A stretch of DNA of 64,000 nucleotides from Pseudomonadota bacterium. Its GTDB lineage: Bacteria; Pseudomonadota; Gammaproteobacteria; Burkholderiales; Rhodocyclaceae. The notes under the pieces are model-generated. The model saw only the letters and a program-made list of their open reading frames with translations. It did not search any database and had not been told where the DNA came from. Location of the stretch: positions 1-64,000 of the forward strand of contig JAPLQT010000075.1 in assembly GCA_026399515.1 (NCBI GenBank). The letters run 5' to 3'. Shown here piece by piece: positions 17,250 through 23,846 of the stretch; the first letter of the stretch is position 1; the number at the start of each line of letters is the position of its first letter. The position numbers were made by a program, and so were the translations under genes.

Positions 17250-18167
17250 TTGAAGTCACTTTGGTCGACGACGTTTTCTGCAATGGGCACCGAGTGTGCC
17301 CTCTATTTATCGGCCGGCAGCCACCGCCACGCCGAAGAAATTGCCGCTGCGTCCATTGCAGAAGTGCTGCGCATCGAAGCGAAGTACTCCCGATACCGCT
17401 CCGACAGCACTCTGTCCGAGATCAATCGCGCTGCCGCGCGTGGCGGATCGATTCCGGTAGATGAAGAGACTGGGGCGTTGCTCGACTATGCCTTTGCCTG
17501 TCATCGCCAAAGTGGCGGTCTGTTCGATATTACCTCGGGCCTCCTGCGCCGGGCCTGGAATTTCGATGCAGGCCGGCTGCCGGAATCACCGGCGTTTCTT
17601 GCCATGCTTCCCTTGATCGGCCTCGACAAACTGCACTGGCAACGCCCATCTCTGAAATTCAACCTACCAGGCATGGAAATCGACTTCGGTGGAATCGGCA
17701 AGGAATACGCTGCGGATCGCGTGGCAGAGCACTGCGAGGCATCCGGTATTGCTTATGGACTGGTGGATCTTGGCGGCGATATCCGGCTGATCGGCCGCTC
17801 AGCCGATGGAAGTCCGTGGCCGATTCGGATTCGCGACCCATTGGAACCCGCAACCGCCTTTGCCACACTTCCGATCGCCTCGGGCGCCTTGGCCACCAGC
17901 GGAAATTATGCGCGCTGCATCGTAGCGAACGGCCGACGATACTGCCACCTTCTCAACCCGACCACCGGGTGGCCCGCCCAGGGCTTGTCCTCGGTTACGG
18001 TCGCAGCGCCACGTTGCCTGCTAGCCGGGAGCATTTCGACCATCGCCATGCTCAAAGGCAGGGAAGGGATCGGATGGTTGGCTTCAACGGGCATGCCCCA
18101 TCTCTGGATCGATGACCAGGGGAAAAGCGGCGGCGATCTGTTGTCTTCGAGCGATCAGGATCCGTGA
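17250..18167 (+). CDS. apbE: FAD:protein FMN transferase (ApbE family)
   Basis: 305 residues from a TTG start at 17250. The flavin-transferase landmarks are MGTECALYL at the N-terminus, FDITSGLLRRAW, the FAD/Mg site EIDFGGIGKEYAADR, LVDLGGDIRLIG and HLLNPTTGWPAQGLSSVTV. The family covalently attaches FMN to Thr of target flavoproteins (NqrB/C, RnfD/G, FMN-bind domains) outside the cytoplasm. No lipobox or clear signal peptide is visible at this start, so either the true start lies upstream or the protein acts in the cytoplasm. No FMN-binding target gene is nearby. Confidence 0.88.
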   Translation: MKSLWSTTFSAMGTECALYLSAGSHRHAEEIAAASIAEVLRIEAKYSRYRSDSTLSEINRAAARGGSIPVDEETGALLDYAFACHRQSGGLFDITSGLLRRAWNFDAGRLPESPAFLAMLPLIGLDKLHWQRPSLKFNLPGMEIDFGGIGKEYAADRVAEHCEASGIAYGLVDLGGDIRLIGRSADGSPWPIRIRDPLEPATAFATLPIASGALATSGNYARCIVANGRRYCHLLNPTTGWPAQGLSSVTVAAPRCLLAGSISTIAMLKGREGIGWLASTGMPHLWIDDQGKSGGDLLSSSDQDP

Positions 18168-18226
18168 TGGCCTGATTGCTCCACCAGGATCCGAGTGTCG
18201 AATCGCCCGTCAAGACGGACGAACCC

Positions 18227-18248
18227 GGTTTGTAATGGTTTGTAAATG
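18227..18248. promoter_or_regulatory. Tandem 10-bp half-sites (candidate OmpR-type operator) 1
   Basis: GGTTTGTAAT followed by GGTTTGTAAA: TGTAA at 18231 and again at 18241, exactly 10 bp apart. The opposite strand reads TTTACAAACC-ATTACAAACC. It lies about 190 bp before the gene at 18438. OmpR-family regulators bind tandem 10-bp half-sites, and an ompR gene lies 1.5 kb away; binding itself is inferred. Confidence 0.5.
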
Positions 18249-18437
18249 TTTCCCGATCTCCCCCGATCCGGCACGCCCTCTGCATAGCCTAGGACAGTAC
18301 CTGGTAAATCGGGTATCGGCAGGTTCCCATAGTACGAAGCTTGCCGCAACCAGCCCGCATGGCGGCAAAAATTGCCGGTAGAAATCATTCGAGCTTCGGG
18401 ATAGCACCATCCGGAGTTAATTTGAATAGGAGTCATC

Positions 18438-19169
18438 ATGAGCGTAATCAGTGTCGGTCTTACTCAAGGGACTGGATCATCCGACTGGCGTTCCACGGTC
18501 CGCCAGGCAGACCAGGACTTTGACCAGCTCTACCAATCGCTGCAAAGCGGCAATCTGAGTGCCGCACAACAGGCTTATACCGACTTTCAGAAAATCCAGT
18601 CGGGTTTGACGAGTCCGACGACGACGCCGGCCGGCGGCTCCGCAGCGACCACAATGCCGAATGCCGTGACATCGGACTGGTCGGCTTTGGGTGTGGCGCT
18701 CCAGTCGGGAGATCTCCCGTCCGCGCAGGGTGCTCTTGGCAAGCTACAGCAAGATGCTCAGCTTGCCTGGCAGTCGCATCTTCAGCAGGAGGCGCAGACC
18801 GCGCAGTCGGTGTACGCGTTGATGCAGGGCGTCCAGGCAACGACATCTGGAGCCATAGCCGCAAGTTCCCAGCCGACGACCGGCTCCGTTCAAGACGACT
18901 TGAATGCCTTGAATCAGGCGCTTCAGTCCGGAGACAGTACCGGCGCCCAGAAACTCCTCGCCCAACTGGAACAGGACCTGCAGGCATCGGGCCAGGCTTC
19001 CGGTAGTTACGGAGGACACCGCCACCATCATCATCACCATGGCGGCTCGTTCGGCATGAGCACCGTGCCACCCAATGCGGTTCCTCCGGTTGCCGCCGTG
19101 ACGTCGCCAGCGTCGGGATCGACCGTAGCCACCAACAACAGTGGAACCAGTGGGAAGGCCTCGACGTAA
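18438..19169 (+). CDS. Repeat-containing His-rich protein, probably exported; unknown family
   Basis: 243 residues; ATG 18438 is preceded by AGGAG at 5 bp. No classical signal peptide. Three degenerate repeats of about 32 residues are visible: LYQSLQSGNLSAAQQAY (near 30-46), LGVALQSGDLPSAQGAL (near 78-94) and LNQALQSGDSTGAQKLL (near 155-171), each helical with the core LQSG(D/N)xxxAQ. A six-His cluster (HRHHHHHHGG, near 195-204) and a Ser/Thr/Gly/Val-rich tail end the protein. Composition (low Cys, high Gln/Ser/Gly/Ala) is typical of extracellular proteins. Candidate OmpR-type half-sites lie about 190 bp upstream. Role unknown; metal binding by the His cluster is inference. Confidence 0.8.
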   Translation: MSVISVGLTQGTGSSDWRSTVRQADQDFDQLYQSLQSGNLSAAQQAYTDFQKIQSGLTSPTTTPAGGSAATTMPNAVTSDWSALGVALQSGDLPSAQGALGKLQQDAQLAWQSHLQQEAQTAQSVYALMQGVQATTSGAIAASSQPTTGSVQDDLNALNQALQSGDSTGAQKLLAQLEQDLQASGQASGSYGGHRHHHHHHGGSFGMSTVPPNAVPPVAAVTSPASGSTVATNNSGTSGKAST

Positions 19170-19180
19170 CGGTTTGTAAA
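19163..19180. promoter_or_regulatory. Tandem 10-bp half-sites (candidate OmpR-type operator) 2
   Basis: CGTAA at 19165 and TGTAA at 19175, spaced exactly 10 bp; the first overlaps the stop codon of the upstream gene. The second half-site repeats GGTTTGTAAA of site 1 base for base. It lies about 93 bp before the EF-hand gene. Confidence 0.42.
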
Positions 19181-19272
19181 TTCATGCCGGACCGTCTCAA
19201 GGGTGGACAAAATCGGTCGAAATAGCCCTTGCAACGGAGCGGCTTTACGCCAAAAACAAACTAAGGAGAAAT

Positions 19273-19713
19273 ATGATGAGTTCAGTATCGGCAATCGGCG
19301 GAATGCCGCAAGTTTGGTCGGGAGCCAGCGTGCGCATGCCTCCGGCACAGAAGATGGCCGCCCTATTCGACAAGATCGACACCTCGGGCAGCGGTACCAT
19401 TACCAAGGCACAATTCGAGCAGGCGTTTCAGAAGGGAAATCCGCCGAAAGGATTTCAGCAGGCGGGGGCGGACGCGATCTGGGCCAAACTCGATCCCAAG
19501 GGAACGGGGAGTATATCGAAGCAGGATTTCGTTAGCAGCATGACCACGTTGATGAGCCAGGTCCGTCATGGCCATCATCACCATGCAGGAAGTAGCCAAA
19601 ATGCGTCCGCGCCAACGGCTACCATCAATGCCAGCCTGGGCGCGTTGAACGCTTTGGGGAGTTCGGAAGGCGGCTCGTCAGCAGCAGGCAACTCGATAAA
19701 TACGACCGCCTGA
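19273..19713 (+). CDS. EF-hand protein with His cluster, probably exported
   Basis: 146 residues; AAGGAG lies just ahead of two consecutive ATGs (19273 and 19276). Two EF-hand-like loops are visible: DTSGSGTITKAQF (near 36) with Gln at position 12, and DPKGTGSISKQDF (near 77) with Asp at position 12, so calcium affinity may be modest. A GHHHHAGSS cluster follows (near 98), then a Ser/Ala/Asn-rich tail ending NSINTTA. No signal peptide; the N-terminus MSSVSAIGGM resembles the short Ser-rich starts of its neighbours. The tail resembles that of the protein at 22376. Confidence 0.85.
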   Translation: MMSSVSAIGGMPQVWSGASVRMPPAQKMAALFDKIDTSGSGTITKAQFEQAFQKGNPPKGFQQAGADAIWAKLDPKGTGSISKQDFVSSMTTLMSQVRHGHHHHAGSSQNASAPTATINASLGALNALGSSEGGSSAAGNSINTTA

Positions 19714-19750
19714 ACAATCGGCCAGAGCAGGGTTTGCGGCTCGAGTTGCT

Positions 19751-20488
19751 TCATGCATGTTTGACGCCATCAGGAACAAAGGCGTAGCCGAAGCCCCAGA
19801 TGGTCTGGAGATAACGCGGCTTGGACGGATCATCCTCAACGAGCTTTCTCAGCCGCGCAATTTGCACATCGATGGAGCGATCGAATACGTCGTATTCCCG
19901 ACCGCGAGCCAATTCCATCAGTTTGTCGCGTGACAGCGGCTGTCGGGGGTGTCGAACCAGTGCCTTGAGCACCGAAAATTCACCGGTGGTCAATTGCGTA
20001 GACTGGTCATTGCGACTCAGTTCGCGTGTGGCCAGATTGATGCAAACGCAGCCAAAGGAAACCACCTCCTCGTCAGATGCCGGCGCCCCTGGGGGCGGGG
20101 CGGAAGCGCGTCTGCGCAATACGGCATGAATTCTGGCAACCAGTTCGCGAGGATTGAACGGCTTGGGCATGTAGTCGTCAGCGCCCATTTCGAGACCGAC
20201 AATGCGGTCGATATCATCGCCTTTGGCGGTTAGCATGATGATCGCCATATCGTTCTTCGCGCTGCGCAATCGACGGCAGATCGATACGCCGTCTTCGCCA
20301 GGCATCATCAGATCCAGCACCATCAGGTCATAGTTTTCCCGGAGCAGCGCCTTGTCCATTGCCGTTGCGCTTTCAGCAGTCCTGACCGAGAAACCTTGTT
20401 CCGTCAGGTAGCGGTTTAGAAGTTCACGCAATCGCAGATCGTCATCGATCACCAGGATATTTGCCGGTGTTTTCAGTATCGGTTTCAT
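19751..20488 (-). CDS. ompR: OmpR-family response regulator (orphan)
   Basis: 245 residues from ATG 20488. The receiver domain (about 10-125) has the acidic pocket VIDDD, phospho-acceptor Asp in LMVLDLMMPGEDG and Lys in MPKPFNPRELVAR. The winged-helix domain carries the recognition region SRDKLMELARGREYDVFDRS and WGFGYAFVPDG. The match to OmpR is close throughout (RLRELLNRYLTEQGF, DRIVGLEMGADDY). No envZ-like kinase gene adjoins it, so it is an orphan here. It is divergent from the TPR gene with half-sites between them, and similar sites precede three other units of the locus. Confidence 0.9.
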   Translation of the reverse strand: MKPILKTPANILVIDDDLRLRELLNRYLTEQGFSVRTAESATAMDKALLRENYDLMVLDLMMPGEDGVSICRRLRSAKNDMAIIMLTAKGDDIDRIVGLEMGADDYMPKPFNPRELVARIHAVLRRRASAPPPGAPASDEEVVSFGCVCINLATRELSRNDQSTQLTTGEFSVLKALVRHPRQPLSRDKLMELARGREYDVFDRSIDVQIARLRKLVEDDPSKPRYLQTIWGFGYAFVPDGVKHA

Positions 20489-20795
20489 CATCGCAGTCCT
20501 GGCACCCGAATGTACTGTTGATAGGCGCGGATTGTTGAGATCCTGTTGAGATCGCTTGGACATCGTCCAGGAGGGAATCGCTTGTCCGTTGGGTGCGAGC
20601 CAATGACCGCCTAAGCTGATTGCATAATGCATTCTATACGTCGCATACTGAGGCAAATGATGCAAGCGTGTTGAACTTTGTAAGTGTGTGTAAGCTCATA
20701 CTGGACGATGACGTTTTGTAACATTAAGCATGGATGACGGATATGGGGAACCCGCATAATTTGATCAACAGCAATCGGAGTCTCTCGACACGACC
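20489..20795. other. ompR / TPR-gene divergent intergenic region
   Basis: About 307 bp between divergent genes. It holds a tandem half-site pair (20679-20693), a further TGTAA at 20717-20721 and A-T rich stretches suitable for promoters in both directions. No small gene or RNA was recognised. Confidence 0.6.
20677..20695. promoter_or_regulatory. Tandem 10-bp half-sites (candidate OmpR-type operator) 3
   Basis: TGTAA at 20679 and 20689, exactly 10 bp apart; the other strand reads CTTACACACACTTACA. A third TGTAA occurs at 20717. Located about 103 bp before the TPR gene and 190 bp before ompR, so it could serve both, including autoregulation. Confidence 0.5.
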
Positions 20796-22196
20796 TTGAC
20801 ACATCGGACAAGCGAAAACTTCGCTAGCGCGGAGGATCTCTTTCTTGCAGGGAATCGCCATATGGCTGACGGCGATGCTCAGGAAGCGAAGGCGTGTTTT
20901 CGGGAGGCGATCACCCTTGTGCCGGACTTGGCGGAAGCCCATGCCAACCTCGGCTTGATGCTTGACCAAGCGGGCATGCTGGAGGAAGCGGAATCACATT
21001 ACTTGTGTTCGATCGCATGTAATTCCAATCTCGGGCAAACCCATTTGAACCTGGGTGCAATGCTGGCCCGCCAAAAGAGATTTGAAGAGGCTGACGCCGC
21101 TTATCGATTGGCGCTCGAACTGGCTCCGGACTCCCCTGCGGCCTGGTCAAACCTGGGGGTATTACAGGCTTGCCGAAAGCAGGAAGACGAGGCTGAACAA
21201 AGCTATCGCAAGGCATTGGAACTGGACGCCGGTTACCGCTTGGCCCAATTCAATCTTAGCTATCTATTACTGCGCCAGGGGCGGTTCGAAGAAGGATGGA
21301 AATGCCTGGAGGCGCGCAACTGGTACGCGCCTCTGGAGAAGCATCTCACTTGCCCTCGTTGGCGAGGGGAGCCTCTGGATGGCAAATCGCTGTTAATCGG
21401 ATTCGAGGCTGGACACGGCGATATGATTCAGCTCTGTCGCTACTCGGCGGTTTTGAAGGCCCGGGGCGCTGCAAAGATTTCGGTGATTTGTCATCCGGGC
21501 TTGAAAACCCTTTTTGCCACCTTGGACGGCGTGGATTCTGTCATAGCTATCGACGAGGATCTGCCCACATCCGATTGGGATTACTGGTCGCCGCCTCTCA
21601 GCATTCCGCTCTATTGCCAAACCCGGCTGGATTCGATTCCGGCAAGCTTGCCCTATCTGCGAGCCGATAAGGCAAAGGCTGAATACTGGTCATCCGTCCT
21701 AGCCAGAGACAGTTCCCCATCGGATCTCCGCGTCGGCTTGGTATGGAAAGGCAATCCCCGTTTCGAGAACGATGCGGATCGGTCGCTTCCAAATCTGGAG
21801 TTACTGGCTTCCTTGGGGAGTATCGCCGGGGTGCGATTCTTCAGCATGCAGAAAGGTGCCGGTGAGGAAGATGCCGCCAATCCGCCGCGGAGCCTGCCTC
21901 TGGTGAATCTGGGGCCGCAAATTGCGGATTTTGCGGATACTGCCGCGATTGTGGCAAATCTGGACCTGGTCATATGTGTGGATACGGCCGTTGCCCATCT
22001 TGCGGGAGCAATGGGCAAAGCCTGCTGGGTTGTATTGCCGGACTACAAGACCGATTGGCGCTGGCTGACTGTACGCAGCGATTCACCCTGGTATCCCGGC
22101 GTGATGCGCCTCTTTCGCCAACCCAGCGCCGGCGACTGGACGACGGTCGTCAACGAAGTGCGAACGGCCCTACAGAGATTTGTAGTGAAACCTTGA
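20796..22196 (+). CDS. TPR protein with GT9-like glycosyltransferase domain
   Basis: 466 residues, likely from TTG 20796; ATG at 20862 would lose the first helices. About four TPR units occupy roughly 10-165 (AEAHANLGLMLDQAGMLEEA, then PAAWSNLGVLQACRKQEDEA). The C-terminal part (about 195-460) resembles a heptosyltransferase-type (GT-B) domain: LLIGFEAGHGDMIQLCRY, LRVGLVWKGNPRFENDADRS and NLDLVICVDTAVAHLAGAMGK, the last being the typical nucleotide-sugar site. TPR-glycosyltransferase proteins often modify Ser/Thr-rich or surface proteins in bacteria. Its place among Ser/Thr-rich presumed exported proteins makes them candidate acceptors (inference). Confidence 0.85.
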   Translation: MTHRTSENFASAEDLFLAGNRHMADGDAQEAKACFREAITLVPDLAEAHANLGLMLDQAGMLEEAESHYLCSIACNSNLGQTHLNLGAMLARQKRFEEADAAYRLALELAPDSPAAWSNLGVLQACRKQEDEAEQSYRKALELDAGYRLAQFNLSYLLLRQGRFEEGWKCLEARNWYAPLEKHLTCPRWRGEPLDGKSLLIGFEAGHGDMIQLCRYSAVLKARGAAKISVICHPGLKTLFATLDGVDSVIAIDEDLPTSDWDYWSPPLSIPLYCQTRLDSIPASLPYLRADKAKAEYWSSVLARDSSPSDLRVGLVWKGNPRFENDADRSLPNLELLASLGSIAGVRFFSMQKGAGEEDAANPPRSLPLVNLGPQIADFADTAAIVANLDLVICVDTAVAHLAGAMGKACWVVLPDYKTDWRWLTVRSDSPWYPGVMRLFRQPSAGDWTTVVNEVRTALQRFVVKP

Positions 22197-22221
22197 GGCT
22201 GGGTGCGGCCCGATGTCGGAC

Positions 22222-22242
22222 TTGGTGCTCGTTGGGCACCAA
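22222..22242 (+). terminator. Hairpin downstream of TPR-glycosyltransferase gene
   Basis: TTGGTGC (22222-22228), 7-nt loop, GCACCAA (22236-22242): a perfect 7-bp stem 26 bp after the stop codon. No T run follows, so it may be a weak or Rho-assisted terminator or only an mRNA 3'-end stabiliser. Confidence 0.4.
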
Positions 22243-22275
22243 TTACGTTGGCCACAGTATCGACGCTATGCGGCT

Positions 22276-22294
22276 GATTACATTCATTTACAAC
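22276..22294. promoter_or_regulatory. Tandem 10-bp half-sites (candidate OmpR-type operator) 4
   Basis: ATTACA and TTTACA with TTACA at 22278 and 22288, exactly 10 bp apart, about 84 bp before the GTG of the next gene. Orientation is inverted relative to sites 1-3. Confidence 0.5.
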
Positions 22295-22375
22295 TTGATC
22301 GCTCAAGTTTCTCCATTAAGTACCGTAAATATCTGACGTGAACAGGGAAAGCAACCCTGTAAATAGGAGACGACG

Positions 22376-23077
22376 GTGAACACCATCAGTATCAGCAGCT
22401 TTTTCAGCAACACCATTCAGTCCGTCGGGACATCCAATGCGTCCGCGGGCGGACGGGTCGACCGGGACGGAGACAATGATGGTGGCGGCCGGGCGCAAGG
22501 GAGCCGCCGCGGTGGGGGTCAAATGATCAATGCCATTGCCCAGACCTTGAGTCAATTGGGCATAGGCACGATTAGCCCAAGCGCCGTGCCGCCGGCCACC
22601 ACGACACAAGCCGCTGGCGGCGTAAGCGATGCAACGAATGCCGCCAATGGCCAGAACGTCGGACAAGTGTTGCAGGGCTTTATGCACGCTCTGTTCCAGG
22701 CCTTAGGGTCGGCAGGCTCTCAAGCACAGGGACAAACGCCCAAGGGTGCCGATGCGGATGGAGATAACGACGGGAGCAACGCCTCAGGCAATACGGTGAA
22801 TGGCGCCAAAGGCTACGGCGGCTTGGTAAGCAAATTGCAAAACTTGATCCAGTCGCTGTCCGCCGGGACCGCGACATCAAGCTCCGGTGGCGGCGCCGGG
22901 AGTACGTCAGATCTCAATTCGGCGTTCCAGAGCTTGGAAAAAGCGCTTCAGACAGGTAACGGTGCGTCAAATGCCCCGGACCTCCAGACCTTCTTGAAGA
23001 CCCTGGTTCAGAATCTCCAAAGCTCGGGCAGCAGCACACTCGCGAGCACGGCAAATATAGTCAATACAACTGCGTGA
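22376..23077 (+). CDS. Asp/Gly-rich, probably exported protein with calcium-type loops; unknown family
   Basis: 233 residues from GTG 22376, with AGGAG at 6 bp. No signal peptide; begins MNTISISSFFSNTIQS. Two Asp-rich loops, DRDGDNDGGG (near 25) and DADGDNDGSN (near 124), resemble calcium-binding DxDxDG repeats of dockerins and EF loops. Between and after them are amphipathic helices (INAIAQTLSQLGIGTI, VGQVLQGFMHALFQALGSAG, LVSKLQNLIQSLSAG, LQTFLKTLVQNLQSSG). The C-terminus ends ANIVNTTA, close to the NSINTTA end of the EF-hand protein. Only 30 bp separates it from the FlaG-like gene, so the three genes to 23805 are probably one operon. Confidence 0.8.
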   Translation: MNTISISSFFSNTIQSVGTSNASAGGRVDRDGDNDGGGRAQGSRRGGGQMINAIAQTLSQLGIGTISPSAVPPATTTQAAGGVSDATNAANGQNVGQVLQGFMHALFQALGSAGSQAQGQTPKGADADGDNDGSNASGNTVNGAKGYGGLVSKLQNLIQSLSAGTATSSSGGGAGSTSDLNSAFQSLEKALQTGNGASNAPDLQTFLKTLVQNLQSSGSSTLASTANIVNTTA

Positions 23078-23107
23078 GCGTTCCATTCTGCATAAATGGA
23101 ATTCACC

Positions 23108-23509
23108 ATGACCAACATCCCGGCTAACCTCGGCTTGCCACCGCAAGTGGCGGCGGATCAACGCTTATCATCGTCGACTGCTGAAGCGGCTGGATCCGGG
23201 GCACCCGCTCCGATCTCGTCCAGTCGGCCGGTTCAGGATGCTCACCCCACGGCGGTTACCCAGCCCGCGGAGCCTCGCCTGGATGCCAACGACATAAGGC
23301 AAATTGCCGACGAATTGCAGCGCAGGGTCGGCGCTGTTGCTCCCGAGCTGGCGTTCTCAGTCGATCATAGCAGCGGTCGATCGATTATCACGATAACGGA
23401 TCCGTCGACAAAACAGGTCATTCGTCAATTTCCATCGGAACAGGCGCTACAAATTGCCAAGGGACTGGATCAGTTCCAAAAGGGGTTGTTGCTTAACAGT
23501 AAGGCTTGA
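23108..23509 (+). CDS. FlaG-family-like protein
   Basis: 133 residues from ATG 23108 (MTNIPANLGLP); ATG 23096 is in frame but has no ribosome-binding site. A disordered Ser/Pro/Ala N-terminal half is followed by a FlaG-like domain (about 60-133): the FSVDHSSGRSIITITDPSTKQVIRQFPSEQALQIAKGL stretch, split here as FSVDHSSGRSIITIT and KQVIRQFPSEQALQIA, matches the FlaG pattern with the IRQxPSEE-like end. FlaG proteins normally accompany flagellin genes and influence filament length. No flagellar gene lies in this window, so a different role in the presumed export locus is possible. Confidence 0.8.
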   Translation: MTNIPANLGLPPQVAADQRLSSSTAEAAGSGAPAPISSSRPVQDAHPTAVTQPAEPRLDANDIRQIADELQRRVGAVAPELAFSVDHSSGRSIITITDPSTKQVIRQFPSEQALQIAKGLDQFQKGLLLNSKA

Positions 23510-23598
23510 AAGTCTTGTCCGGGGGCTTCCGAATAGGGATCGCCCTTTATTGCCATCGGGTGTGCTTCCCGGCACCTATTACCGAAGGGAAATGCGTC

Positions 23599-23805
23599 AT
23601 GAGCACGATAGGTTCCATCAACAGCGGTTCAAGCAATGCCGTTCAAACCATCCAACGTACACCGGAATTGGCTGAGCTCAAGGGATCCCGTGACAAAGAC
23701 GGAGATTCCGATGACGGCGGCTCAACAACTGTGAAGACGGCTCCGTCGGCCAGCGTCAACGCCGGCGGTGAAAAGATCGGGATGGTGATCAATGTCGCCG
23801 CGTGA
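23599..23805 (+). CDS. Small Asp-rich protein, probably exported; unknown family
   Basis: 68 residues from ATG 23599 (MSTIGSINSGSSNAVQ). It has an Asp-rich loop DKDGDSDDGG (near 35) like those of the protein at 22376, and ends MVINVAA, similar in position and character to the INTTA/VNTTA ends of two neighbours. No signal peptide or membrane segment. It lies 89 bp after the FlaG-like gene and is probably the last gene of that operon. Confidence 0.65.
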   Translation: MSTIGSINSGSSNAVQTIQRTPELAELKGSRDKDGDSDDGGSTTVKTAPSASVNAGGEKIGMVINVAA

Positions 23806-23846
23806 AAGCTGCACTGCCGTGCCGCCTGCTTACCTGATCCCAGGTT

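Noticed and set aside
22222..22242. Hairpin as a riboswitch or small RNA
   Set aside because: Only one 7-bp stem, no further structure or promoter around it; a terminator-like or mRNA-end role is the simplest reading.
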